From: Christensenella sp. UBA4651
GTDB taxonomy: Bacteria; Bacillota; Clostridia; Christensenellales; UBA1242
DNA length: 5,786 nt
Assembly (NCBI GenBank): GCA_002405615.1
Contig: DHMD01000058.1
Span: forward strand, 5,603 to 11,388
Reading direction: 5' to 3'
The notes under the pieces were generated by a model. The model did no database searches, was not told the origin of the DNA, and saw only the letters and a program-made list of their open reading frames with translations. Positions 1 to 4,927 of the stretch are shown here, in pieces; positions within the stretch are counted from its first letter, which is position 1, and each line of letters starts with the position of its first letter. The position numbers and the translations under genes are program-made.

Positions 1-471
1 ATAAAAACTTGGGATAGAATCAAAATCACACGCCTCAACGAATCCTACACATTCTCGCTTGCCTATAAAAATATCTCGCTTGCCGCCCCTGCTCAAATAA
101 CGCTTGGCGATATTGTGGTGTTTGTTCTCATCTCTGTCGTTTACGAGGTCGGGGCGTGCCAAATTCCATTCAAAATGCGCCTCCACCACATACTCGACAT
201 CGCAGAGGTACGTGTATCTATGCAGTGAAACTTCATTGCAGTTTACCTCTCTCAATTTTATATTTTTTGACTCGGTTTGGATAGGCTTGACCACCTTTAT
301 TCGGTCAATATACCATTCAATCGTAGGCTTCCAATAAATAGCCTCGACAATACCCTTTATAGCCTCGTAAGTCGGCACTTGGTAGGTGCATAACTCGCCA
401 CCGAGTTTGGTAATGGGGTCGGAAAACATTGCGTTTTTCCCCCACAGTCTAAATGTAATACTATTTCTCAA
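1..471 (-). CDS. cas5c: Cas5c (Cas5d), type I-C pre-crRNA endoribonuclease, 3' end cut by window edge
   Basis: In type I-C systems Cas5 replaces Cas6: it cuts the CRISPR transcript inside each repeat and then stays in the Cascade surveillance complex bound to the crRNA 5' handle. The window holds 157 codons, and the gene runs off the left edge. The product begins NSITFRLWGKNAMFSDP, followed by TKLGGE, the YQVPTYEAIKGI block, IYWKPT, VVKPIQTESK, HFEWNLARPDL and GGKRDIFIGKRECVGF, the signature run of the I-C family. Compared from memory with the Bacillus halodurans Cas5d, the catalytic Tyr46, Lys and His are all present (Tyr46, Lys117, His118). The TTG start is chosen because the conserved N-terminus needs it and the next Met is residue 15. 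It overlaps the cas3 stop as TTGA, with a GGAGG site 9 bases upstream, so the gene is translationally coupled to cas3. Family assignment is very secure; the exact start is likely. Confidence 0.96.
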   Translation of the reverse strand, partial: MRNSITFRLWGKNAMFSDPITKLGGELCTYQVPTYEAIKGIVEAIYWKPTIEWYIDRIKVVKPIQTESKNIKLREVNCNEVSLHRYTYLCDVEYVVEAHFEWNLARPDLVNDRDENKHHNIAKRYLSRGGKRDIFIGKRECVGFVEACDFDSIPSFY

Positions 472-2924
472 TTGATAATTCCTCCCTCAAATTCTAGTGA
501 AACTAAATCTGTCGTAAATCCTATCTCATCGTCATACACGCCGTCAAAATATAGGATACCGTCCGCTTGTTGCAGGTTTGCGGGCAAATTGCTGCGATAA
601 ATATTTACCATAAATCGCTGCATTCCTTTGTCAAATTCGGCGAAACCCGACTTCAATTTCTCAATATATTCCTTACCCTTGCCATACGGCATCAATACAC
701 CCACAGTGTCCTCATTGATTACGTGGAAATTCTGAGCAACCGTATCAAATTGATAACCGACTGATAATAATTTGTTTCGTTCGTGTGTCGCCCGAGTATT
801 TGTATCCTGCTCATAGTCCTCAAATTGCGCATAACTCAACAAATCATATGCGTTGGAATTGCTGTTTTGTATTGGATATTTGATTTGATTCAAACTGTTT
901 ATCCCGTACACTCTGCGGAAGTACTCCGCTATGGCAGCATCGCCAGTCAAATTGTCTGAATTTAGGTAGTATATCTCATCAAATTTGCCACGCCGTGCCG
1001 CTATATCAGGCAAATAGGCTAGGTTTTCTAGTTTTGAATCCAGCGAAACGACATATACTTTGCCCTTTTTCTTGTCGCCATTTTCATCGCACAAATTTCC
1101 CTCTCTATTGCAGCGGCCAGCGGATTGTATGATAGACTCAAGCCCCGCACGAGAGCGAATTACGCAGGCAAAATCGAGGTCGACACCAGCCTCAATCAGT
1201 TGCGTACTGACGACTATTATTGGCTGACTTTCGCTCAAATCATTTTTTATAGCGTTGATTTTGTCCAACCTATGCTGCGGACACATATTGGTAGACAAGT
1301 GGTAACACTTTGCGACATTCTGTGCCTTGATTGTTTCAAAAATCTGCTTTGCGCATTTTTTGGTATTGACTACCAGCAACAAGTTCCCATTTTCTCTAAA
1401 TTTCTCAATAGCGACCGCTGCAATGGAGTCTATATCCCTCGATTTCTCGCTGTCTACTATGATTTCCGTCCTGTCTAGCAGTTCAAATTTTTCGCTAATT
1501 ATCGGGGTGGCGGGCAGCAAACTCAAAGCCTTGCTATCACTTTTTTCGACACTGCTACTCCGATAATCTGCTAGGCTAGATAGAGTTGGCTGAGTTGCGG
1601 TGCACAATACAATGGTGCAGTTTAGGAAACTTGCCAAGAAATTAACTAACCCATTAAATAACGCAATGCATTTTATCGGGAGCGTTTGAATTTCATCAAA
1701 GATGATTACGGAATTTTCTAAATTGTGTAGGCGGCGGTTGTTTTGCGTTCTTCCGCAGTACACACTCTCCAAGAAACTCACCATCGTAGTGAAAACTATC
1801 GGCTCGTCCCAAACCGTTATTGCAGGCTCAAATTTGGGGTTCGGCGCAAATTCCACACCGTCTTGCCGCTTTTGATTTACCGCATTGCTATGGCTCTCGA
1901 CCAGCATATCTTGCAAATTTTTTCTCTGCAAAATCCTACGGATTGCCTCTGCGTTTTGCTCAATTATAGATAAATATGGCACAACATACACGATTTTTTT
2001 GGCTTTCCGTTCCGCAATTCTCTGCAATGCGAACCGAAAACTGGAAAAAGTTTTGCCGCCGCCTGTCTGCACATTCAGTTCAAAAATCTGCGAATTATCC
2101 TTGGCTTTGTGTATGCAAAAGGAATAGATTTCGTCACGAATTTGCTTCAACGGACTATCGGGACAACTAGCGATATACTCGTCCAGACTGCGTGAAATTT
2201 TATCAAAATTTGCGTAATTTTGCTCAATTTTTTGGGATTTTGGGATATATTTTCGTCCCTTGTCAAATAGATATGCGTCCGTTCGGTCAGCGTCAATTAG
2301 ACAACTATACATATATCGGATAAACAAGCCACCATAAAACTTAAAAGTCTTGCCATTGAAGTTGTGATTTCGGATAAAATTATATATGGTTTCAACGAAT
2401 TTGTGGCATTCGAAGATAAAATCTTGGCTATTTACTAGACTGTCGATTTTCTCACAAAATTCGTGTCCAAAAGTTAGGACTTGCTGATATTGCGTGCCGT
2501 AGTTTTTGTCATTTTGGCATTTGAATTTGGCGCAAAGCAATGCGTCCTCGTAGCCATTTTCGCTCAATATTAGCATATCACGCAGCCCTGTGTGGTGGCA
2601 CATCGCCGCAAAGGAGCACATATCCAGCACCACTTGCACGCAATATTGCTGCTCATTGTCAGCACTAAAAGAAGGTCCCAAGTTTTGTAAATAAACGCCC
2701 GCAGCAGTCGAATGGTCTACCCGCCCCGTGTTTGTGTTTAGCCTATTTTGGAAAGCCTCGCACGCTTTGCCGAGGTCGTGGATATAGCCCAGCAGATACG
2801 CTATGTGCGGATATTGCGTACAGAAATCAGAGCAAATACTCCCCACGTTTGACAAATGCTCGTCCAAAGTTTGCTCCCGCGAACAAGTTTCATCAAATCT
2901 AGCGAATAGCTGCTCTTTTGTCAT
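468..2924 (-). CDS. cas3: Cas3, type I-C HD nuclease-helicase
   Basis: Cas3 is recruited by DNA-bound Cascade and unwinds and degrades the target strand. The product is 818 residues, normal for a fused I-C Cas3. The HD nuclease domain occupies about residues 1-230: His23, the HD pair at 49-50, Asp70-His71 (DHSTAAG), His110-His111 and Asp211/Asp213. The helicase follows with Walker A QTGGGKT (286-292), DEIQ as motif II (410-413), the TAT motif in CTATQP (441-446), STQLIEAGVD (573-582) and QSAGRCNREG (600-609) with its arginine fingers. All key residues are intact, so an active enzyme is expected. The ATG at 2924 is preferred because AGGTGG lies about 8 bases upstream; an in-frame TTG at 2954 would add ten residues but has no ribosome site and falls at the predicted transcript start. 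The gene is first in the operon, with its own promoter at 2955-2983, and cas5c follows by a TTGA overlap. Confidence 0.97.
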   Translation of the reverse strand: MTKEQLFARFDETCSREQTLDEHLSNVGSICSDFCTQYPHIAYLLGYIHDLGKACEAFQNRLNTNTGRVDHSTAAGVYLQNLGPSFSADNEQQYCVQVVLDMCSFAAMCHHTGLRDMLILSENGYEDALLCAKFKCQNDKNYGTQYQQVLTFGHEFCEKIDSLVNSQDFIFECHKFVETIYNFIRNHNFNGKTFKFYGGLFIRYMYSCLIDADRTDAYLFDKGRKYIPKSQKIEQNYANFDKISRSLDEYIASCPDSPLKQIRDEIYSFCIHKAKDNSQIFELNVQTGGGKTFSSFRFALQRIAERKAKKIVYVVPYLSIIEQNAEAIRRILQRKNLQDMLVESHSNAVNQKRQDGVEFAPNPKFEPAITVWDEPIVFTTMVSFLESVYCGRTQNNRRLHNLENSVIIFDEIQTLPIKCIALFNGLVNFLASFLNCTIVLCTATQPTLSSLADYRSSSVEKSDSKALSLLPATPIISEKFELLDRTEIIVDSEKSRDIDSIAAVAIEKFRENGNLLLVVNTKKCAKQIFETIKAQNVAKCYHLSTNMCPQHRLDKINAIKNDLSESQPIIVVSTQLIEAGVDLDFACVIRSRAGLESIIQSAGRCNREGNLCDENGDKKKGKVYVVSLDSKLENLAYLPDIAARRGKFDEIYYLNSDNLTGDAAIAEYFRRVYGINSLNQIKYPIQNSNSNAYDLLSYAQFEDYEQDTNTRATHERNKLLSVGYQFDTVAQNFHVINEDTVGVLMPYGKGKEYIEKLKSGFAEFDKGMQRFMVNIYRSNLPANLQQADGILYFDGVYDDEIGFTTDLVSLEFEGGIIN

Positions 2925-2954
2925 ATCTACACCACCTATGCTATAATTAGTCAA

Positions 2955-2983
2955 CTTTTAACAGTTTTTGACATAAAAGTCAA
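2955..2983 (-). promoter_or_regulatory. cas3-cas5c operon promoter
   Basis: On the minus strand there is a TTGACT -35 box, a 17-bp spacer and TAAAAG as -10, preceded by TG one base upstream (extended -10, TGTTAAAAG). Transcription would begin near 2948, giving a short leader before the cas3 ATG at 2924 and ruling out the TTG at 2954 as a normal start. The promoter lies downstream of the terminator of the neighbouring small RNA, so cas3 is transcribed independently of the RNA cluster. Confidence 0.7.
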
Positions 2984-3012
2984 GCCTTTGCCCCTGATTT
3001 TTTGTTTATAGT

Positions 3013-3130
3013 ATTAAAAAAGCACCTTATGATAGGTGCTTTGATGAAGACTAGCCTAAATTGTCCCAGTCTTTCTTCATCAGGAGCCCACTGCATTGCG
3101 ACTCTGTCATTTAAGACCTCAAGGGGACAT
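3013..3130 (-). ncRNA. Structured small RNA, family A copy 1
   Basis: A stand-alone transcript of about 118 nt, predicted from a near-perfect promoter (3135-3163) and an intrinsic terminator (3016-3042). It shares a layout with the second copy at 3752-3871: a 5' block starting ATGTCCCC and continuing GAGGTC, a small variable hairpin followed by GCAAT, an 8-bp stem (3043-3050 with 3074-3081) enclosing an almost invariant loop that contains GGGACAATTTAGG, then the terminator. The 8-bp stem differs from copy 2 by three compensated base pairs, strong evidence for a functional RNA. The loop can also pair with the 5' block (UGUCCC with GGGACA, or CUUAAA with UUUAGG), suggesting a pseudoknot or two alternative folds. 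I do not recognise the family. Small ORFs antisense to it have no ribosome sites or conservation. Function unknown. Confidence 0.8.
3016..3042 (-). terminator. Intrinsic terminator of family A RNA copy 1
   Basis: Minus-strand stem AAAGCACCT with AGGTGCTTT, 6-nt loop, followed by a run of six T. It separates the RNA from the cas3 promoter about 35 bp downstream. Confidence 0.85.
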
Positions 3131-3134
3131 AAAC

Positions 3135-3163
3135 AATATATCATAATGGCTATTTTATGTCAA
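3135..3163 (-). promoter_or_regulatory. Promoter of family A RNA copy 1
   Basis: TTGACA (3158-3163), 17-bp spacer, TATATT (3135-3140) on the minus strand. The predicted start falls at the ATGTCCCC that opens the conserved RNA. Both family A promoters share the flank TTTCTTGACATA and the segment TTTATGTCCCC around the start. Confidence 0.82.
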
Positions 3164-3209
3164 GAAATTTACCAAAAATAAGGATTAATCCATTAGGGAT
3201 AAATTTCAA

Positions 3210-3312
3210 GAAAAAGAAAGACAGGTTACCCTGTCTGCGCTACGTTGGTAGCATAATGTCCACTCCGCCTAATATAGGGGTTGTAACTCGTCGTGTAATA
3301 TTGCTATTACTG
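3210..3312 (-). ncRNA. Small RNA, family C copy 1
   Basis: A predicted transcript of about 100 nt between a promoter at 3319-3347 and a terminator at 3211-3236. It opens with a hairpin GTAATA-GCAA-TATTAC carrying a GNRA-type tetraloop. It then has CCCCTATATTAGGC, AGTGG and ACATT, and a second perfect hairpin GCTAC-CAAC-GTAGC (3239-3252) just before the terminator. The middle block is shared in order with the RNA at 4331-4422 (CCTAT, then CTAGGC, AGTGG, ACATT), so I place the two in one loose family. A 73-codon ORF runs antisense through this unit on the plus strand; it has no convincing ribosome site and I treat it as chance. Function unknown. Confidence 0.65.
3211..3236 (-). terminator. Intrinsic terminator of family C RNA copy 1
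   Basis: Minus-strand perfect 7-bp stem AGACAGG with CCTGTCT around a GTAA tetraloop, followed by TTCTTTTTC. Confidence 0.8.
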
Positions 3313-3318
3313 AATATC

Positions 3319-3347
3319 AGTTTATGCGAAAAAATTGAAATTGTCAA
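3319..3347 (-). promoter_or_regulatory. Promoter of family C RNA copy 1
   Basis: Minus-strand TTGACA (3342-3347), 17-bp spacer, TAAACT (3319-3324). Good -35 and spacing, moderate -10. Confidence 0.7.
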
Positions 3348-3380
3348 TACCTATTACATAATTTTTGTAAATTATTGAAT

Positions 3381-3422
3381 TTTGGAAGTACATAGCACTA
3401 AACTTATCTTAACGCCTAAAAA
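3381..3422 (-). other. CRISPR-repeat-like sequence, promoterless relative of family C
   Basis: On the minus strand this stretch reads TAGGC, then TTTAGTGCTATGTACTTC. It parallels the RNA at 4331-4422 (TAGGC, then TTTAGTACTATGGAAC). Positions 3383-3403 match the array repeat, read in its GTTTTAG orientation, at 16 of 21 bases. No good minus-strand promoter or terminator brackets it. On the plus strand a weak TTGAAA/CATAAT pair lies upstream, and a weak TTAACG/CGTTAA hairpin with a T run follows at about 3408-3440. It could be a decayed RNA gene, a relic repeat, or an RNA read from the other strand. Confidence 0.35.
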
Positions 3423-3460
3423 TATCGTTAAAAATTTTTTGGTAATGTTGATTATTAGAC

Positions 3461-3488
3461 TTGACTTTTTAATTTTTTTGCGTATAAT
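3461..3488 (+). promoter_or_regulatory. Promoter of family B RNA copy 1
   Basis: Plus-strand TTGACT, a T-rich 16-bp spacer ending GCG, and a consensus TATAAT. The 32 bp at 3461-3492 recur exactly, inverted, at 4424-4455 as the promoter of another small RNA. Confidence 0.88.
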
Positions 3489-3494
3489 AATACA

Positions 3495-3592
3495 TGAAAA
3501 GTCAATAGTGCTTGCACTACTTGACCTACTTATCGACAGGTAACACTATACGTCGTTACCGACCTGCTAAGGGCTTGACCCTTAGTTTTTTT
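3495..3592 (+). ncRNA. Structured small RNA, family B copy 1
   Basis: The only unit reading rightwards, about 98 nt from the predicted start to the T run. It opens with AAGTCAATAGTGCTTGCACT, which folds into a hairpin (GTCAA with TTGAC, AGTGC with GCACT), then CTTGACCTA and ATCGACA. A second hairpin follows, GGTAAC (3539-3544) with GTTACC (3555-3560), then the terminator. The other copy at 3955-4051 has the first 20 nt identical and at the same distance from its -10 box. In its second hairpin one pair changes from T-A to C-G with both partners altered. GAC before the second hairpin could also pair with GTC in its loop in both copies, a possible pseudoknot. No ORF. Family not recognised and function unknown. 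Confidence 0.8.
3567..3592 (+). terminator. Intrinsic terminator of family B RNA copy 1
   Basis: Plus-strand perfect 7-bp stem CTAAGGG with CCCTTAG, 5-nt loop, followed immediately by seven T. Confidence 0.9.
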
Positions 3593-3683
3593 ATTAATTT
3601 AACAAAAACCCCAAAATTTTTTTATTTACGCAGCAATATTTATATTATTGTTAAGGATAAATTTTAATAAGACAAAAACGATG

Positions 3684-3715
3684 TCGAGTTATGTAATTGC
3701 TACATAGATACTCGA
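3684..3715. repeat. Isolated stem-loop in the gap between RNA units
   Basis: TCGAGT-TATGTA, a 5-nt loop, then TACATA, a 3-nt bulge, ACTCGA: 12 paired bases. On the minus strand it is followed by CATCG and five T, so it could serve as a terminator for leftward transcription, but no clear promoter is found upstream. The rest of the gene-free gap 3594-3751 is AT-rich and shows only a weak hairpin at about 3632-3652. Confidence 0.4.
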
Positions 3716-3751
3716 TATTATAATATACTTTAATAATCTAACGAGATTAAT

Positions 3752-3784
3752 AAAAAGAAAAACACCACTTGCTTGAAGTGATGT
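3752..3784 (-). terminator. Intrinsic terminator of family A RNA copy 2
   Basis: 10-bp stem (3761-3770 with 3775-3784), 4-nt loop, then TTTCTTTTT on the minus strand. One position pairs as G-U only in the minus-strand RNA and is a C/A mismatch on the plus strand, which supports the leftward reading. Confidence 0.82.
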
Positions 3785-3871
3785 TTACAAAGACTAGCCT
3801 AAATTGTCCCAGACTTCTTTGTATGAAACCTACGAATTGCGGTTTTATCCGTTTAGGACCTCGAGGGGACA
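3752..3871 (-). ncRNA. Structured small RNA, family A copy 2
   Basis: A predicted transcript of about 120 nt from the promoter at 3877-3905 to the terminator at 3752-3784. The 23 bases at 3790-3812 are identical to copy 1 (3047-3069), and so are the 5' blocks ATGTCCCC and GAGGTC. The flanking 8-bp stem is perfect (3786-3793 with 3816-3823) although its sequence differs from copy 1 at three positions on each side. The variable hairpin is CGG-ATAAAA-CCG here, where copy 1 can form TGAC-AGA-GTCG, and CAAT follows both. The 5' CCTAAA can pair fully with the loop TTTAGG; copy 1 keeps this through a G-U pair. Terminator sequences are unrelated between copies, so selection is on the body of the RNA. 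Function unknown. Confidence 0.8.
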
Positions 3872-3876
3872 TAAAT

Positions 3877-3905
3877 AGTGTAACATAAATGAGCCTCTAT
3901 GTCAA
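3877..3905 (-). promoter_or_regulatory. Promoter of family A RNA copy 2
   Basis: Minus-strand TTGACA (3900-3905), 17-bp spacer, TACACT (3877-3882). Spacing, upstream flank and distance to ATGTCCCC match copy 1, while the spacer sequence has diverged. Confidence 0.8.
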
Positions 3906-3954
3906 GAAAACCCATCAAATATAGATTATTCAGTATAAAAAAGTAACTTTCTAA

Positions 3955-3984
3955 TAAAAAGGATAAGAAACGAATTTCTTGTCC
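3955..3984 (-). terminator. Intrinsic terminator of family B RNA copy 2
   Basis: Minus-strand stem GGACAAGAAA with TTTCTTATCC around a TTCG tetraloop, with one C/A mismatch, followed by five T. Confidence 0.75.
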
Positions 3985-4051
3985 AAGCAACGACTAAAGC
4001 GTGTTGCGTGTCGATTAATAGGTCAAGCAGTGCAAGCACTATTGACTTGTC
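3955..4051 (-). ncRNA. Structured small RNA, family B copy 2
   Basis: A leftward copy of the RNA at 3495-3592, about 97 nt. Shared features in order are the 20-nt opening hairpin AAGTCAATAGTGCTTGCACT, CTTGACCTA, ATCGACA, then GCAAC (4003-4007) pairing with GTTGC (3987-3991), with GTC in the loop, and a terminator. The C-G pair in the second stem replaces a T-A pair in copy 1, a compensatory change. Sequence after the second hairpin and the terminators are unrelated. The two copies lie about 460 bp apart on opposite strands with a family A copy between them, which looks like shuffling of modules rather than simple tandem duplication. Function unknown. Confidence 0.8.
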
Positions 4052-4058
4052 GTTTATT

Positions 4059-4086
4059 ATTTTACACAAAAAATTAAAATAGTCAA
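4059..4086 (-). promoter_or_regulatory. Promoter of family B RNA copy 2
   Basis: Minus-strand TTGACT (4081-4086), 16-bp T-rich spacer, TAAAAT (4059-4064). A slightly diverged version of the promoter of copy 1. Confidence 0.8.
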
Positions 4087-4139
4087 TAAAATAAGCAATA
4101 ATAATTGGAATTTTATACAAATTTGCGAATATTTTTGTT

Positions 4140-4330
4140 AAAGACTAAAGCCAAATGGTAAAATTAAATGCGAAATAAAAGTTACATAAACTTTTTATAT
4201 CATTGCTTGATGGCTTTTATCACTTATTCCGGTTCGGGCTTAATGCACGAATAGATATCTGCGAAATACGTCAATAGAATATCGCAAAATCATTGAAGTC
4301 AAGGAAATTTTTGATAAGTGATTTGAAAAT
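4140..4330. other. Gene-free segment with nested inverted repeats
   Basis: No credible ORF. AAAGCCA (4147-4153) is inverted as TGGCTTT (4211-4217) around an inner AT-rich hairpin near 4177-4198. ATCACTTAT (4219-4227) is inverted as ATAAGTGAT (4314-4322) around about 86 bp that include the palindrome AGATATCT. On the minus strand TTGACT (4297-4302) and TATTCT (4276-4281) stand 15 bp apart and resemble a decayed version of the cluster promoter. This could be a degenerate RNA unit or a small non-autonomous element. No target-site duplication was identified. Confidence 0.35.
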
Positions 4331-4354
4331 AAAAAAGCAAACCGAAGTTTGCTT
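4331..4354 (-). terminator. Intrinsic terminator of family C RNA copy 2
   Basis: Minus-strand perfect 8-bp stem AAGCAAAC with GTTTGCTT closed by a TTCG tetraloop, followed by TTTTTTATTTT. Confidence 0.9.
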
Positions 4355-4422
4355 GCGAACATTTAAGTTCCATAGTACTAAATGTTACCACTTAGCCTAG
4401 TTTGATAGGAATTACCTACCAT
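4331..4422 (-). ncRNA. Small RNA, family C copy 2, containing a CRISPR-repeat-like segment
   Basis: About 92 nt from a consensus promoter (4428-4455) to a strong terminator (4331-4354). The 5' part folds as GGTAGG with CCTATC. The middle carries CTAGGC, AGTGG and ACATT in the same order as the RNA at 3210-3312. The 3' part forms an 8-bp stem AACATTTA with TAAATGTT. Inside it, 4361-4382 read on the minus strand resembles the 5' part of the array repeat in its GTTTTAG orientation at 16 of 22 bases, including TTTAGTA and ATG. The arrangement of unique sequence followed by a repeat-like segment resembles a crRNA-like or repeat-mimic RNA, but this is inference from partial identity. No ORF. Confidence 0.75.
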
Positions 4423-4427
4423 CTATT

Positions 4428-4455
4428 ATTATACGCAAAAAAATTAAAAAGTCAA
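4428..4455 (-). promoter_or_regulatory. Promoter of family C RNA copy 2
   Basis: Minus-strand TTGACT (4450-4455), 16-bp spacer, TATAAT (4428-4433). Identical over 32 bp to the promoter at 3461-3492, which points the other way. Confidence 0.88.
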
Positions 4456-4577
4456 CACTTTTTGCAAAACTTACAAAATTTAATCAAATAATCAAATCTG
4501 TAACAGCAATTTAATGTATAAAAAACGATAAGCAGAAGACTTTGATTTTTGGGTATCGGCTGCGTTTTGCAAGAGAT

Positions 4578-4659
4578 AAAAAAGTGCCACAGCGCCTATG
4601 TTGTAGTGCCTTGGTCTGTGGAGGGCTACGAGGTTGCTTGCCGAGCCAATCACTCTTAG
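4578..4659 (-). ncRNA. Small RNA matched by a CRISPR spacer, singleton
   Basis: A predicted transcript of about 82 nt from the promoter at 4665-4693 to a run of six T at 4578-4583. It is clearly more GC-rich than its surroundings. The 3' end pairs CCACAG with CTGTGG over a large loop before CAC and the T run; this is weaker than the other terminators. A second possible stop (CGATA with TATCG, then six T) lies further on at about 4523-4556, so a longer RNA of about 135 nt is possible. Positions 4616-4632 share 16 of 17 bases with the spacer at 5393-5422. A 61-codon ORF overlaps it (4511-4696, minus) but lacks a ribosome site and starts upstream of the promoter's own start. No relative elsewhere in the window. 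Function unknown. Confidence 0.6.
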
Positions 4660-4664
4660 TCATT

Positions 4665-4693
4665 ATTATGTTATAACAGTTCAATGGAGTCAA
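4665..4693 (-). promoter_or_regulatory. Promoter of the spacer-matched small RNA
   Basis: Minus-strand TTGACT (4688-4693), 17-bp spacer, CATAAT (4665-4670). The spacer sequence is not T-rich, so it belongs to a different subtype from the promoters at 3461 and 4428. Confidence 0.68.
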
Positions 4694-4699
4694 CACCTA

Positions 4700-4895
4700 A
4701 AATGCGTGAATATTGAAAATCGGTATTACCCTATTGTTCAGAAATGGTATCAAAAATATTCTTAATAAAGCACAAAATTATGCCCTAATGTGCTATTCCC
4801 CCCCCTAAAAAAACAAATAATAGGTTTGAAACTTATATTGTAAGTCAGACGGGGTTGAAATGCCCAATTAGGTTTGTATGATGTTAGGGGGTTAT
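4700..4895. other. Gene-free stretch, nothing assigned
   Basis: No convincing ORF and no complete promoter-terminator pair on the minus strand. AGCACA/TGTGCT (4769-4774 with 4788-4793) makes a weak hairpin, and a tract of eight C, one T and seven A lies at 4798-4813. On the plus strand TTGAAA and TATGAT (about 4855-4882, 16-bp spacer) form a possible promoter pointing into the antisense side of the RNA at 4902-4992. Confidence 0.4.
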
Positions 4896-4901
4896 AAAAT
4901 G

Positions 4902-4927
4902 AAAAAGACAGGCTTTTGCCTATCTTT
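4902..4927 (-). terminator. Intrinsic terminator of the array-proximal small RNA
   Basis: 10-bp stem (4904-4913 with 4918-4927), 4-nt loop, five T on the minus strand. One position pairs only as U-G in the minus-strand RNA, which fixes the direction. Confidence 0.85.

Noticed and set aside
104..337. 77-codon plus-strand ORF near the left edge
   Set aside because: It is antisense to cas5c, whose minus-strand frame carries all family motifs and catalytic residues.
567..2170. Several plus-strand ORFs of 64-117 codons inside cas3
   Set aside because: These are antisense shadows of a fully intact cas3 reading frame.
3038..3090. CTGATGA followed by GAAA-like sequence in family A copy 1, suggesting a hammerhead ribozyme
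   Set aside because: Copy 2 has no CTGATGA at this place, and the three-stem hammerhead core cannot be drawn.
3157..3378. 73-codon plus-strand ORF across the family C copy 1 region
   Set aside because: It has no ribosome site, starts inside the promoter of family A copy 1, runs antisense to a well-bounded RNA unit and looks like no known protein.
3752..3815. AGGCTAGTC followed by a CACTT/AAGTG hairpin in family A copy 2, resembling part of the Streptococcus Cas9 tracrRNA
   Set aside because: A tracrRNA needs an anti-repeat just upstream. No stretch complementary to the array repeat is present there, and copy 1 lacks the hairpin similarity.
4224..4250. GGTTCGGGC as a tRNA T-arm
   Set aside because: The flanks do not pair into a T-stem, and no anticodon or acceptor arm can be placed.
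4511..4696. 61-codon minus-strand ORF over the spacer-matched RNA
   Set aside because: The start codon lies upstream of the transcription start predicted from the promoter, there is no ribosome site, and it reads through the probable terminator.
4846..4866. GGGGTTGAAATGCCC as a solitary type I-C repeat relic
   Set aside because: Only the GTTGAAAT end resembles an I-C repeat; the GC-rich hairpin that defines it is missing.
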